Shown here: one piece after another, positions 27,891 through 38,316 of the stretch
How the letters are laid out: every line of letters begins with the position of its first letter
How positions within the stretch are numbered: position 1 is the first letter of the stretch
Source: Gammaproteobacteria bacterium
GTDB taxonomy: Bacteria; Pseudomonadota; Gammaproteobacteria; Eutrophobiales; Eutrophobiaceae
Reading direction: 5' to 3'
Length of the DNA: 64,000 nt
Assembly: GCA_030829955.1 (NCBI GenBank)
Contig: JAURNY010000009.1
Coordinates: forward strand, 40,498 to 104,497
Program-made: the position numbers and the translations under genes
The notes under the pieces: generated by a model
Databases searched by the model: none
Told to the model about the DNA's origin: nothing
What the model saw: only the letters and a program-made list of their open reading frames with translations

Positions 27891-30482
27891 ATGCGACTTG
27901 ATAAATTAACAAGCAAATTACAATTAGCATTGGATGATGCAAAAAGTATCGCCGTTGGTAAGGATCATCAATATATTGAACCAGTACATCTGGCCAAAGC
28001 TTTACTGAAACAGGATGGCGGAACATTAAAAATCCTTTTGGGTAACAGCGGGGTCAATATTAGTCAGTTAAATCATAACATTAACCAAATGCTCGACTGT
28101 CTACCTATTGTATCAGGTCATTCTGGTGATGTGCATATCAGTCGTGATATGGAGCGCATACTCAACCTTATGGACAAGGCTGCGCAACAATGTAAGGACG
28201 AATTTATTTCAAGCGAACTTTTTGCGTTGGCCGTACTGGATGATCAAGGAAAATTAGGCAATATTTTTAAGCAGGCCGGCGCAAATAAAACAAAAATTAA
28301 TCAGGCGATTGATGCAGTTCGTGGTGGCGAGCATGTCACTGATGCCAATGCAGAAGATCAACGCCAAGCCCTTAAGAAATTCACTATTGATTTAACAACT
28401 TGCGCTGAAAACGGCACACTCGACCCTGTTATTGGTCGCGATGAAGAAATTCGCCGTACGATTCAAGTCTTGCAAAGAAGAACAAAAAACAATCCAGTAT
28501 TAATTGGCGAACCCGGCGTTGGTAAAACGGCAATCGTTGAAGGGTTGGCACAACGCATTATCAATAACGAAGTTCCAGATGCTTTAAAAAATAAACGTCT
28601 ATTATCTCTGGATATGGGTGCATTGATTGCTGGGGCAAAATTTCGTGGTGAATTTGAAGAACGCTTGAAGGCAGTCTTAAATGATCTGTCCAAACAGGAA
28701 GGTCAAATTATATTGTTTATTGATGAAGTACATACCATGGTTGGCGCTGGCAAGGGCGAAGGCTCAATGGATGCTGGAAATATGTTGAAACCTGCATTGG
28801 CTCGCGGCGAACTTCACTGTATCGGCGCCACAACACTAGATGAATACCGCGAAAATATAGAAAAAGATGCTGCGCTGGAAAGACGCTTCCAAAAGGTTTT
28901 AGTAAATGAACCCAGTGTTGAAGACACTATTGCAATATTACGTGGATTAAAAGAACGGTATGAAGTACATCACAATGTACAAATAACTGATCCGGCTATC
29001 GTTGCTGCTGCAACCTTATCGCATCGCTATATTAGTGATCGACAATTACCGGATAAGGCTATCGACCTAATCGATGAGTCCGCCAGTCGAATCAGCATTG
29101 AAATTAACTCAAAACCTGAATCTATGGATAGGCTCGAACGTCGTTTGATCCAGATGAAGATAGAAAGTGAGGCTCTAAAAAAGGAAAGCGATGCCGCTTC
29201 AAAAAAACGACTGGAAACTCTGGAAAACGAGATCAATACGACAGAAAGAGAATTTAAAGATCTTGAAGAAATCTGGGTTTCTGAGAAAGCTGCTTTACAA
29301 GGATTACATACCATAAAAGAAAAACTGGAAAAGGCACGCATTGATTTCGATGCAGCTAAACGTGCTGGCAATCTGAATCAAATGTCTGAATTGCAATATG
29401 GTGTAATACCTGAATTAGAAAAGCAGCTCGATATCGAGGCTCAGGCAGAAATGCAGGATATGAAGCTATTACGTAACAAGGTTACTGAGAATGAAATAGC
29501 CGAAGTCGTTGCTGCCTGGACAGGTATTCCTGTCAGTAAGATGCTGGAAGGTGATAAAGAAAAATTATTAACGATGGAAACAGCATTAAACAACCGTGTT
29601 GTCGGACAAGATCAGGCAATTAAGGCGGTTACTAATGCAATACGCCGTTCACGTGCCGGATTATCCGATCCCAATAAACCGAATGGCAGTTTTCTGTTTT
29701 TAGGCCCGACCGGTGTGGGTAAAACAGAACTTTGTAAAAGTCTGACAGAATTCGTCTTCGACAGTGAAGATGCCATGATTAGAATTGATATGTCAGAATT
29801 TATGGAAAAACATTCTGTCGCACGCTTAATAGGTGCACCTCCCGGTTATGTAGGTTATGAACAAGGTGGTTATCTAACCGAAGCTGTTCGACGACGTCCT
29901 TACAGTTTGATCCTGCTAGACGAGATAGAAAAGGCACACATCGATGTCTTTAATATTTTATTACAAGTGCTTGATGACGGCCGCTTAACCGATGCTCATG
30001 GTCGTACAGTTGATTTTCGTAACACAGTAATAGTCATGACATCAAACCTTGGTTCAAACCTGATCCAGGAAATGACTAATGATTCTGAATACGACACGAT
30101 GAAAGAAGTTGTAATGCATGAAGTTAGCCAGCATTTTCGCCCGGAATTTCTGAATAGAATTGATGAAGTAGTGGTATTCCATTCATTGTTACAGGAACAG
30201 ATTCATTTAATCGCCAAGATTCAACTGCAACGACTCGAAAAACGTTTATCTGAACAAGAAATTTCATTAGTAGTAGATGATGATGTAATCGCATATATCG
30301 GCAAAGTTGGCTTTGATCCTGTTTATGGTGCCAGACCATTAAAACGTATAATTCAGAACGATATCGAAACACCGATTGCTGAAAAACTGCTGAGCGGTGA
30401 TTTTGGCCCTGGAATGATAATTGAGGTTGCACTGAAAGGAAATAACCTGACCTTTAGTGAGAATAAAGCTAATGTGGCCTGA
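27891..30482 (+). CDS. clpB: disaggregase ClpB
   Basis: An 863-residue Hsp100 chaperone that threads aggregated proteins through a hexamer with DnaK. The layout is an N domain (1-145), AAA-1 with G-E-P-G-V-G-K-T near 207, a coiled-coil middle domain (~400-520), and AAA-2 with G-P-T-G-V-G-K-T near 605. The ClpP-binding loop is absent, as expected for ClpB. A sigma-32 type promoter precedes it. Confidence 0.98.
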   Translation: MRLDKLTSKLQLALDDAKSIAVGKDHQYIEPVHLAKALLKQDGGTLKILLGNSGVNISQLNHNINQMLDCLPIVSGHSGDVHISRDMERILNLMDKAAQQCKDEFISSELFALAVLDDQGKLGNIFKQAGANKTKINQAIDAVRGGEHVTDANAEDQRQALKKFTIDLTTCAENGTLDPVIGRDEEIRRTIQVLQRRTKNNPVLIGEPGVGKTAIVEGLAQRIINNEVPDALKNKRLLSLDMGALIAGAKFRGEFEERLKAVLNDLSKQEGQIILFIDEVHTMVGAGKGEGSMDAGNMLKPALARGELHCIGATTLDEYRENIEKDAALERRFQKVLVNEPSVEDTIAILRGLKERYEVHHNVQITDPAIVAAATLSHRYISDRQLPDKAIDLIDESASRISIEINSKPESMDRLERRLIQMKIESEALKKESDAASKKRLETLENEINTTEREFKDLEEIWVSEKAALQGLHTIKEKLEKARIDFDAAKRAGNLNQMSELQYGVIPELEKQLDIEAQAEMQDMKLLRNKVTENEIAEVVAAWTGIPVSKMLEGDKEKLLTMETALNNRVVGQDQAIKAVTNAIRRSRAGLSDPNKPNGSFLFLGPTGVGKTELCKSLTEFVFDSEDAMIRIDMSEFMEKHSVARLIGAPPGYVGYEQGGYLTEAVRRRPYSLILLDEIEKAHIDVFNILLQVLDDGRLTDAHGRTVDFRNTVIVMTSNLGSNLIQEMTNDSEYDTMKEVVMHEVSQHFRPEFLNRIDEVVVFHSLLQEQIHLIAKIQLQRLEKRLSEQEISLVVDDDVIAYIGKVGFDPVYGARPLKRIIQNDIETPIAEKLLSGDFGPGMIIEVALKGNNLTFSENKANVA

Positions 30483-30621
30483 TTCATATATAGTTTCTCA
30501 AAAATATGTTGATATTGACTCATTTTTAAACTTGTTTTATCTCAAAACGGTTGGTTATTTTTTCTATATAATCTAATATTTAGCAGTCAAACTTGATAAA
30601 TAAAGGTCAAGATTTACTCAA

Positions 30622-32331
30622 ATGGCTGTTTCTAACAGAAAAGTAAACTTAAGCGGCATTGCCAGAAAACTGGTAATTGATGGCTTATTAGACGAAGAAA
30701 AAGCTCAACAGGCTTTTGAAGAAGCGCTAAAAAAGAAAATATCCTTTGTTAGCCATATTGTAAGTCAAAATCTCGTTCCGAGTAGAACCATTGCAATCGC
30801 TGCATCGACTGAATTTGGTTTTCCACTTGTCGATATCGATCTGCTTGAAATTGATCCTGAGACAATTAAATTGGTTAACGTCAATTTAATCAAAAAACAC
30901 CATGCCCTTCCTATTTTTAATCGCGGCAAACGTTTATCAATCGCTATTTCTGATCCCACAAATATTCAAGCGTTAGATGAAATGAAATTCGCGACCGGTT
31001 TTACAACCTATGCCATTATTGTTGAAGAAGACAAGCTCGCAAAAAATATCGAAAAAGTCCTTGAGGCTGCTAATAGCGATATGGATGATGAAGACTTTGA
31101 GGATCTGGGTGATCTGGAATTAGCTGAAAATGGTTCTGCCGATGCAGGAGACGATTCCGATGTTGATGATGCGCCAGTTGTTCGATTCGTCAATAAAGTA
31201 TTACTAGATGCAATAAAAAGAGGGGCTTCTGACTTACACTTTGAACCTTATGAAAAAGTTTATCGGGTTCGATTTCGAATTGACGGTGTATTGCAAGAAG
31301 TAGCAAAACCGCCACTAAGTTTATCAAGCAAAATCGCTGCACGTATCAAGGTTATGTCCAGACTGGATGTATCTGAGCGACGTGTTCCACAGGATGGACG
31401 TATAAAATTTAAGTTATCTAAATCAAAGTCTATCGACTTCCGTGTTAGTACATGCCCGACGCTGTTTGGAGAAAAGTCTGTTATGCGTATCCTTAACTCG
31501 GATGCTGCCGCATTACAGATTGATCAACTTGGTTATGAAGATGCTCAAAAGAAACTATTTCTTCAAAATCTGCATAAACCCTATGGCATGTTTCTCGTTA
31601 CCGGTCCGACTGGTAGTGGTAAAACCGTATCACTTTATACCGGGATTAATATTTTAAATCAGGCTGATATCAATATTTCAACTGCGGAAGACCCGGTGGA
31701 AATTAATTTGATGGGGGTCAATCAGGTACAAGTTGATGAACGAACAGGCATGACCTTTGAAAAAGCACTCAAAGCATTCTTGCGTCAGGACCCTGATATT
31801 ATTCTGGTTGGTGAGATTCGTGATCTGGGAACAGCATCAATCGCGGTTAAAGCAGCACAAACAGGTCACATGGTAATGTCTACCTTGCATACTAATGATG
31901 GCCCACAAACCCTGACCCGTCTACAGGATATGGGTATACAGGCCTTCGCCGTTGCTACCAGTATTAACCTGATAACCGCACAAAGACTTCTTCGTCGTGT
32001 AAATCCTAACAATCGTGTTGTAATCGAAATGCAACCTGAGGCATTAAAAGATGAAGGCTTCCCAGATGATATGATTGAAAAAGGTATTACGCTTTATGAA
32101 GCTGGTGAAGAAACAGAAGATAACCCAGGTTACAAGGGACGTGCTGGTATTTATCAGGTGATGAACATCTCTGAAGCGATGAAACGCTTGATTATAGACG
32201 GCGCCAATGCGGTACAACTTGCAGATCAGGCAAGAGCAGAAGGTATATGGGATATCCGACGAAGCGGTCTACAGAAAGCAGCTGATGGCTTAACCAGCCT
32301 TAGTGAAGTTAACAGAGTAACATTAGAGTAA
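30622..32331 (+). CDS. pilB: type IV pilus assembly ATPase PilB
   Basis: A 569-residue hexameric extension motor. The N-terminal MshEN domain (~1-150) is followed by an acidic linker and the ATPase core. Walker A G-P-T-G-S-G-K-T is near 328, the Asp box near 350, and Walker B I-I-L-V-G-E-I-R-D near 393. Unusually, the tetracysteine zinc site of PilB/GspE is missing: the first C-x-x-C position reads N-P-N-N (~460-463) and the second falls in E-T-E-D-N-P (~497-502). The P-G-Y-K-G-R-A-G-I-Y block that follows is intact. pilC follows after 6 nt. Confidence 0.96.
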   Translation: MAVSNRKVNLSGIARKLVIDGLLDEEKAQQAFEEALKKKISFVSHIVSQNLVPSRTIAIAASTEFGFPLVDIDLLEIDPETIKLVNVNLIKKHHALPIFNRGKRLSIAISDPTNIQALDEMKFATGFTTYAIIVEEDKLAKNIEKVLEAANSDMDDEDFEDLGDLELAENGSADAGDDSDVDDAPVVRFVNKVLLDAIKRGASDLHFEPYEKVYRVRFRIDGVLQEVAKPPLSLSSKIAARIKVMSRLDVSERRVPQDGRIKFKLSKSKSIDFRVSTCPTLFGEKSVMRILNSDAAALQIDQLGYEDAQKKLFLQNLHKPYGMFLVTGPTGSGKTVSLYTGINILNQADINISTAEDPVEINLMGVNQVQVDERTGMTFEKALKAFLRQDPDIILVGEIRDLGTASIAVKAAQTGHMVMSTLHTNDGPQTLTRLQDMGIQAFAVATSINLITAQRLLRRVNPNNRVVIEMQPEALKDEGFPDDMIEKGITLYEAGEETEDNPGYKGRAGIYQVMNISEAMKRLIIDGANAVQLADQARAEGIWDIRRSGLQKAADGLTSLSEVNRVTLE

Positions 32332-32337
32332 AGGATT

Positions 32338-33555
32338 ATGGCTAAAGCACCAAAAAAAAATATGTATGTCTGGGAAGGTACTGACAGATCAGGTAAACGT
32401 GTAAAAGGTGAAATGAGTGGCCAGAGTGATTCACTTGTTAAAGCTGTACTCCGTCGCCAGGGTATCAATCCACTCAAATGCAAGAAAAAGCCTAAACCAT
32501 TATTTGGTACTAGTGAAGGAAAGATTCAGCCAAAAGACATAACTGTGTTTAGTCGACAATTAGCGACCATGATGTCTTCGGGTGTGCCACTTGTACAAGC
32601 ATTTGAAATTATCGGACGCGGTCATGAAAACCCTGCGATGCAATCATTAATTCTCGGCATTAAGGCTGACGTTGAAGCCGGTAATAATCTTACGGATGCA
32701 TTAAATAAACGTCCGCTGCAATTTAACGCACTATATTGCAACCTTGTTGAAGCTGGCGAACATGCCGGTATTCTGGAAGCCATCTTGCACAAGATTGCCG
32801 TTTATATGGAAAAAACTGAAGCACTTAAATCTAAAATTAAATCAGCTTTGTTTTATCCTACTGCTGTTATTGTCGCTGCAGTTATCGTTGTTAGCATCTT
32901 GATGATCTTTGTAATTCCACAGTTTTCTGAATTGTTTAGTTCGTTCGGTGCAGACTTACCGGCACTGACTCAGTTCTTAATTGATAGCTCAAACTTCTTT
33001 GTCGCTAACTGGTTCTATATATTTGCGGTTATGGGTGGCACCGTTTTTGGTGCACTAGAAATCAAGAAACGCTCTATCGCTGTTCAACAATTACTTGATC
33101 GTTTGAGTTTAAAGATTCCTGTGATTGGTGAAATTCTTGAAAAATCAGCAATTGCACGTTTTGCTAGAACACTTGAAACCATGTTTGCTGCAGGTACGCC
33201 TCTGGTTGAAGCCATGACTTCAGTAGCTGGTGCTTGCGGTAATATTGTCTTCTACGATGCCACGATGAAAATGAAAGATGAAATTTCGACAGGCACACAA
33301 TTACAAGCCTCAATGCGTGAGTCTGGCCTTTTTCCAAACATGGTTGTGCAGATGGTAGCGATTGGTGAAGAATCTGGTGCTATAGATACCATGCTTGGTA
33401 AAGTAGCAGACTGGTATGAACAGGAGGTGGACGATGCTGTAGAGGCATTAACTAGTTTGTTAGAACCAATGATCATGGCTTTTCTCGGTGTTGTCATAGG
33501 CGGCATTGTGATTGGCATGTATCTACCAATCTTCAAAATGGGTTCGGTGGTTTAA
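32338..33555 (+). CDS. pilC: type IV pilus inner-membrane platform protein PilC
   Basis: A 405-residue GspF-family protein with two repeated cytoplasmic helical domains (about 70-170 and 270-375) and three membrane segments. F-S-R-Q-L-A-T-M-M-S-S-G-V-P-L and F-A-R-T-L-E-T-M-F-A-A-G-T-P-L mark the duplicated units. It links PilB/PilT motors to pilin assembly. AAGGATT precedes the ATG. Codons 4-7 contain a run of nine A. A terminator-like hairpin overlaps its stop codon. Confidence 0.96.
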   Translation: MAKAPKKNMYVWEGTDRSGKRVKGEMSGQSDSLVKAVLRRQGINPLKCKKKPKPLFGTSEGKIQPKDITVFSRQLATMMSSGVPLVQAFEIIGRGHENPAMQSLILGIKADVEAGNNLTDALNKRPLQFNALYCNLVEAGEHAGILEAILHKIAVYMEKTEALKSKIKSALFYPTAVIVAAVIVVSILMIFVIPQFSELFSSFGADLPALTQFLIDSSNFFVANWFYIFAVMGGTVFGALEIKKRSIAVQQLLDRLSLKIPVIGEILEKSAIARFARTLETMFAAGTPLVEAMTSVAGACGNIVFYDATMKMKDEISTGTQLQASMRESGLFPNMVVQMVAIGEESGAIDTMLGKVADWYEQEVDDAVEALTSLLEPMIMAFLGVVIGGIVIGMYLPIFKMGSVV

Positions 33556-33599
33556 GATTAGCCTGCCGATTTCGAAATTAGTGCTGGCTAATCTTTTTT
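33554..33599 (+). terminator. intrinsic terminator/attenuator between pilC and pilD
   Basis: AAGATTAGCC (33554-33563) pairs perfectly with GGCTAATCTT (33586-33595) across a 22-nt loop, and six T follow (33594-33599). The left arm begins inside the pilC TAA. It would separate high pilBC expression from pilD-coaE-zapD-yacG, or attenuate it. Confidence 0.7.
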
Positions 33600-33618
33600 C
33601 CAAATAAAATATAACACT

Positions 33619-34491
33619 GTGTCTGCGCTAATTTATTTCTTTCAATTACACCCAGTATATTTTCTGGCCACAATTTTTCTTTTCGGCTTACTCATAGGAA
33701 GCTTTTTAAACGTCGTTATTCATCGTTTACCAATCATGATGCAACGTGACTGGAGTGAGCAATGCTGTGAATTACTGGAAATTGAACAAGTAGATAAAAC
33801 TGATAATACATATAATCTTATAACACCACGTTCCAGATGCCCTTATTGCGAATACGCAATTAGTACTATTGAGAATATACCTGTTATTAGTTATTTGTTT
33901 TTAAAAGGTCGCTGCAAAAACTGTAAAAAACATATTTCTATCCGCTATCCCGTTATTGAATTAATAACAGCAATTATTTCTGCTGTTATTGCATATTATT
34001 TTGGTCCTACTCTATACATGCTTTTGGCATTAATACTGTCATGGTCATTGCTAGGTCTCGCAATGATTGATGCAGATCATAAATTTCTGCCTGATGATAT
34101 TATCTTGCCTTTACTTTGGTTCGGTATTCTCGTAAATTTTTTTGGTGTATTTACGACTCTTCCCTCCAGTGTTCTGGGAGCAATATTCGGTTATGGTTCA
34201 CTTTGGCTTGTTCATTTTGTGTTTAAACTGGTCACCGGCAAACAAGGCATGGGGCATGGTGACTTTAAACTATTGGGCATGCTGGGAGCATGGTTAGGTT
34301 ATCAATATTTACCTTTGATCATTATTTTGTCATCTCTTCTGGGAACGATTATAGGTATTGGCATGATCGTTTTTGCTTCATACGAACGAAGTAAACCAAT
34401 CCCCTTTGGTCCATATCTGGCAATCGCTGGCTGGATTAGCCTAATTTGGGGTCGAGATATTATGGCTGCATACTATCAATTTATTTTATAA
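33619..34491 (+). CDS. pilD: prepilin peptidase / N-methyltransferase PilD
   Basis: A 290-residue membrane aspartyl protease that cuts prepilins after the leader Gly and methylates the new N-terminus. The start is a GTG at 33619. The N-terminal zinc site C74-x2-C77 ... C99-x2-C102 is intact. Catalytic Asp residues lie in I-D-A-D-H (~150) and G-H-G-D-F-K (~215). About eight hydrophobic segments are visible. It serves the two pilins at 8221 and 10970. Confidence 0.96.
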   Translation: MSALIYFFQLHPVYFLATIFLFGLLIGSFLNVVIHRLPIMMQRDWSEQCCELLEIEQVDKTDNTYNLITPRSRCPYCEYAISTIENIPVISYLFLKGRCKNCKKHISIRYPVIELITAIISAVIAYYFGPTLYMLLALILSWSLLGLAMIDADHKFLPDDIILPLLWFGILVNFFGVFTTLPSSVLGAIFGYGSLWLVHFVFKLVTGKQGMGHGDFKLLGMLGAWLGYQYLPLIIILSSLLGTIIGIGMIVFASYERSKPIPFGPYLAIAGWISLIWGRDIMAAYYQFIL

Positions 34492-34493
34492 TA

Positions 34494-35117
34494 ATGTCAT
34501 CGAAAATATTCACTATCGCGCTGACTGGTGGTATTGGCACAGGTAAAACGACAATCTCAAATTTGTTTTCCAAACTTCATGTGCCTATTATTGACACTGA
34601 TATTATCGCCAGAGAAATAGTCGAACCCGGAAAAACCGCACTGAAAAGTATCGTGGGTTTATTCGGTGATGAGATTTTAACTGACAACAATACCCTGGAT
34701 CGAAAAAAACTGGCACGTATTATTTTTCAGTATAATAAAAAAAAGAATGCATTAGAAAATCTATTACATCCGCTGATTTATGATGAAATACAAAGACGTA
34801 TTAATGTTCTTGATAATGACTATTGTATTATTGTGATACCGTTACTCTATGAAACAGGAAATATAGAACGATTTGATCGGGTATTAGTAATTGATTCACC
34901 ACCTGAAAAACAGATTTCAAGAACAATGCAACGTGATAATATTGAACAGCATAATGTTGAAGCTATTATGAAAAACCAGGTTCCCCGAGAGGTGAGATTA
35001 ACAATAGCAGATGATGTAATACAGAATGATGATGATTCGATTCAATCTCTGGAAGAACAGGTCAAATTACTACACAAAAAATATTCGGTCTTGGCTTGTA
35101 ACAAATCTTTTCATTAA
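34494..35117 (+). CDS. coaE: dephospho-CoA kinase
   Basis: A 207-residue P-loop kinase for the last step of coenzyme A synthesis. The chosen ATG at 34494 is 2 nt after the pilD stop; a frame extension to 34446 would lie inside pilD and add non-family residues. Walker A G-G-I-G-T-G-K-T-T is at 11-19, and D-T-D-I-I-A-R, H-P-L-I and L-Y-E-T are present. pilD-coaE-zapD-yacG is the conserved order. Confidence 0.95.
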   Translation: MSSKIFTIALTGGIGTGKTTISNLFSKLHVPIIDTDIIAREIVEPGKTALKSIVGLFGDEILTDNNTLDRKKLARIIFQYNKKKNALENLLHPLIYDEIQRRINVLDNDYCIIVIPLLYETGNIERFDRVLVIDSPPEKQISRTMQRDNIEQHNVEAIMKNQVPREVRLTIADDVIQNDDDSIQSLEEQVKLLHKKYSVLACNKSFH

Positions 35118-35133
35118 GTATTAAACTATTCTC

Positions 35134-35901
35134 ATGCATAGCATCATTTACGAGCAACCACTTAATGAACGAGTCAGAAATATGCTTCGACTCGAACATT
35201 TATTCACCCTAATCGATAAACAGTTTTCAGAAAGAACGGATTGGCATTGCCGATTTATCCTTGAGGCAATGCTTGATATCGTTGATCTTATATATCGTTC
35301 CGATTTTAAAGCAGAATTAATCAAGGAACTGAAAAAGAATATTGCGATGCTTAATTCATTGAGTAATAACCCATCTGTTGATCATATTAGATTAAGTAGT
35401 TTATGCGAACAGTTAGCTGAACTATCAAATAAACTCAACTCTCCAAGTTGCCAACCCGGGAGTAAACTCAAACAGGATGAATTAGTGATGAGTTTTAAAC
35501 AACGTGTCAGCATACCTGGCGGCACCTGTGTTTTTGATCTTCCAAGATTCCATTTCTGGCTGAATAAATCAGATGAAATACATAAAAAAGATATTGAATC
35601 CTGGCAAGATGATTTGCAACCTATACGTAATGCAACAAAAGCAAATCTGGACTTGATTAGAAACAGTGCCAATGCTAGTTATGAAATTGCTAAAGATGGT
35701 TTTTTTCAAAAACCCATAGAAGCCAATGCTTCATGTCAGTTGATAAGGGTGACATTACCATTTTACTCTTCTTACTTTCCCGAAATTAGTGGTGGTAAAC
35801 ATCGATTCAGCATACGTTTTTTGGAGAGTGATAGCAGTCAGACGCGACCTCGCCAAACAGATAACAACGTAGAATTTGAATTGCATTGTTGCATTTTATG
35901 A
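35134..35901 (+). CDS. zapD: cell division protein ZapD
   Basis: A 255-residue cytoplasmic protein of the YacF/DUF1342 family that crosslinks FtsZ filaments. Y-E-Q-P-L-N-E-R-V-R-x-M-L-R-L-E at the N-terminus and C-Q-L-I-R-V after residue 200 are family marks. The sequence is helical up to ~180, then beta-rich. It sits between coaE and yacG as in most gammaproteobacteria. Confidence 0.93.
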   Translation: MHSIIYEQPLNERVRNMLRLEHLFTLIDKQFSERTDWHCRFILEAMLDIVDLIYRSDFKAELIKELKKNIAMLNSLSNNPSVDHIRLSSLCEQLAELSNKLNSPSCQPGSKLKQDELVMSFKQRVSIPGGTCVFDLPRFHFWLNKSDEIHKKDIESWQDDLQPIRNATKANLDLIRNSANASYEIAKDGFFQKPIEANASCQLIRVTLPFYSSYFPEISGGKHRFSIRFLESDSSQTRPRQTDNNVEFELHCCIL

Positions 35902-36095
35902 ACTGTAAAGTGAAATGTCCGACTTGCTCCAATGAGGTAGAAATGACCAGGGAAAATCTTTGCCGGCCTTTTTGTTCTGAGAAATGTCGCTTAATTGATT
36001 TGGGTGACTGGTTGGAAGAACGTCATAGTATTCCCGTTGATAATGCTGAAGAGATATACAATATAAGACTTGCAGATGATCAGGCTAAGCACTAG
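35898..36095 (+). CDS. yacG: zinc protein YacG, DNA gyrase inhibitor
   Basis: A 65-residue zinc-finger protein starting at the ATG that overlaps the zapD TGA (ATGA). The ligands C7-x2-C10 and C26-x3-C30 and the R-P-F-C-S-E-K-C-R-L-I-D-L-G-D-W core are canonical. The family binds GyrB and inhibits gyrase. Its end overlaps the convergent Nudix gene by 4 nt. Confidence 0.93.
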   Translation: MNCKVKCPTCSNEVEMTRENLCRPFCSEKCRLIDLGDWLEERHSIPVDNAEEIYNIRLADDQAKH

Positions 36096-37078
36096 CTATT
36101 AGTTATCTGCGACAGTGTTTTACCCGGTTCTTCTACCCCCCAAATTCCACTCTTTAAAACGATACCTGTTGCACCTGCATTGATAGCAGTGTCAAAATCA
36201 TCAATTGATAAACCTCCAAGCGCATAGACAGGCAAATCAGCTTTTTGACATAAGGCGTTAAAGTTTTGCCAACCCATAGGTGAAACTCCAGGATGAGTTG
36301 AGGTGGGTTTAACTGGAGACAAAAATGCATAATCACAACCAAGTTTTACTGCCTGCTCCAGTTCTTTTTCATTATGACATGATGCACCCAGCAATTTATC
36401 CTGTTCTACTGGTCTTGATGAATAATCATATAAATATCTGGCCTTTAAATGGATACCATTAATCTGATAATCGTTTAATTGTTCCGGTAAGCCATTTAAA
36501 ACCAATTTCATTTTTTCTGCGCCAGGTAGCGCTTTTATTAATTCAATATAGTATTGAACATTAGCTGATGCTTCATTACCCAATCTCATCACCATAAACC
36601 TTAACTCGTTTAAGAGACAATCTTTTATAACTTGCTCGAATTGTTGTATGTTTGTAATTTTTTCTTCACTCAACAAACATAATGAAGGTAATTGCAAGCG
36701 ATTCATGATTCGTTTGTTTGCTGGAGGAAAGTTATACTGACTTAAATTATCTATTGTTATCCAACGAACATCCTGACCTTCCTTGCCGCTAGGTTCTCCT
36801 GAAAATGAATCAACATGCCATACATCCAGCAACACTTTTTTATCGTTGTAGTCATGTTCTACTTTTAATAATGGATATGCTTCAATAATGTTGATACCCA
36901 GCTCTTCATGCAGCTCTCTTGATAAGGCTTCTAGTGTATTTTCATTATCCTGAATTTTACCACCAGGAAACTCCCAATATCCGGCAAAATGTTGTTCGCC
37001 CTGCCGCTTTGAAATTAATACTGCCGGGTAATCTGGATGATAAATAACACCGACAGCAACATGAATACGAACATTCAT
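36092..37078 (-). CDS. Nudix hydrolase (MutT-like) fused to thiamine-phosphate-synthase-like domain
   Basis: A 328-residue two-domain protein. The N-terminal Nudix box G-x5-E-x7-R-E-L-x-E-E is present (residues ~40-62), indicating removal of oxidised dGTP. Residues ~140-328 form a ThiE-like TIM barrel with A-S-C-H-N-E, F-L-S-P-V-K-P-T and Y-A-L-G-G-L. This MutT-TMP-synthase fusion is common next to argJ-secA in gammaproteobacteria. Whether the second domain makes thiamine phosphate here is unknown. Confidence 0.9.
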   Translation of the reverse strand: MNVRIHVAVGVIYHPDYPAVLISKRQGEQHFAGYWEFPGGKIQDNENTLEALSRELHEELGINIIEAYPLLKVEHDYNDKKVLLDVWHVDSFSGEPSGKEGQDVRWITIDNLSQYNFPPANKRIMNRLQLPSLCLLSEEKITNIQQFEQVIKDCLLNELRFMVMRLGNEASANVQYYIELIKALPGAEKMKLVLNGLPEQLNDYQINGIHLKARYLYDYSSRPVEQDKLLGASCHNEKELEQAVKLGCDYAFLSPVKPTSTHPGVSPMGWQNFNALCQKADLPVYALGGLSIDDFDTAINAGATGIVLKSGIWGVEEPGKTLSQITNS

Positions 37079-37083
37079 TCTTG

Positions 37084-38307
37084 CTAGGTACGATAGTCGG
37101 CATTAATACTAATATAATCATGTGATAAATCTGTTGTCCAGACTGTCTCACTCTCATTTCCTTTCTGTAGATCAATAGTTATGGTTATTTCGGTCAGTTG
37201 CATAACTGCTTGTCCTTGTTCTTCTGAATAGTTTGCAGCACGCTCGCCATTACTTATAATACATACATCATTTAGAAAAATATTTACTTTATTAATATCT
37301 AGATATTCAGCTTTCGCACTACCCACTGCAGCTAGAATTCTTCCCCAATTTGCATCAGATGCATTCAATGCAGTTTTTACCAATGGAGAATGTGCTATTT
37401 GATAGGCAATTTTCAAACAGTCTTGCTGGCTATAACCATTTTCAACTTTTACAGTTACAAATTTTGATGCACCTTCACCATCTCTAATAATAGTTTGTGC
37501 CAGATGACTAAAAACATCGAGTATAGCAGCATAGAAAGCATCATAATCATCAGATTCACAGTTTTTAATCAGCGAATTATTTGCCTTACCTGTTGCCATT
37601 AATATACAAGCATCATTTGTTGACATATCACCATCAACTGTGATCCTGTTAAATGATTTATTCACTGCCTGCTGCAATATATCCTGTAAAAAAATACCAT
37701 CGACTGCGGCATCAGTCGCAACATACGCCAACATTGTGGCCATATTCGGCCTAATCATTCCTGAGCCCTTACAGATACCTGTGACCGTGGCTATCTTGCC
37801 ATTAATCTCAACCTGTTTTGAATAAGCCTTGCTGATGGTATCAGTGGTCATAATCGCCTCTGCTACTTTCATCCAATTATCTTTACTTAAATCGGAAAGC
37901 AAATCAGGAAGAACATTTTGAATATTTACTAATGGCAGGTATTCACCAATAACACCTGTTGAAAATGGTAACACTTCTTCTATTTCACACCCTGTAAGTT
38001 TGGCCACAGATTCACAGGATATTTTTGCATCTTTAAATCCACGCGCTCCCGTTCCTGCATTAGCATTGCCAGCATTGATTAATAAATATCGGGCTGATTT
38101 CTCTTTTAGATGTTGTTTGGCAACCTCTACCGGTGCAGCAACAAATTGGTTGGTTGTAAAAACAGCCGCAACACCGGTACCTTCTGCCAATTTTATTATT
38201 GAAAGATCATTACGCTTTTTTTTACGATAAATTTCAGCAGATATACAGCCCAATTCTATTCCTTCTATAGGCAGTATATTACTCGGCAAATTCAATCCAA
38301 TAGGCAT
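37084..38307 (-). CDS. argJ: bifunctional glutamate N-acetyltransferase / amino-acid acetyltransferase
   Basis: A 407-residue enzyme of the cyclic arginine pathway that moves acetyl from acetylornithine to glutamate. The self-cleavage site A-T-M-L-A with nucleophilic Thr is near residue 190, in K-G-S-G-M-I-x-P-N-M-A-T-M-L-A. V-F-T-T-N and D-A-N-W-G-R are also conserved. It follows secA by 9 nt and precedes the Nudix gene by 5 nt. Confidence 0.95.
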   Translation of the reverse strand: MPIGLNLPSNILPIEGIELGCISAEIYRKKKRNDLSIIKLAEGTGVAAVFTTNQFVAAPVEVAKQHLKEKSARYLLINAGNANAGTGARGFKDAKISCESVAKLTGCEIEEVLPFSTGVIGEYLPLVNIQNVLPDLLSDLSKDNWMKVAEAIMTTDTISKAYSKQVEINGKIATVTGICKGSGMIRPNMATMLAYVATDAAVDGIFLQDILQQAVNKSFNRITVDGDMSTNDACILMATGKANNSLIKNCESDDYDAFYAAILDVFSHLAQTIIRDGEGASKFVTVKVENGYSQQDCLKIAYQIAHSPLVKTALNASDANWGRILAAVGSAKAEYLDINKVNIFLNDVCIISNGERAANYSEEQGQAVMQLTEITITIDLQKGNESETVWTTDLSHDYISINADYRT

Positions 38308-38316
38308 AACCCAGTC

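Noticed and set aside
32352..32360. A9 run at the start of pilC, considered as a phase switch
   Set aside because: The frame is intact and the run simply encodes Lys codons; A runs of this size are expected in AT-rich DNA.
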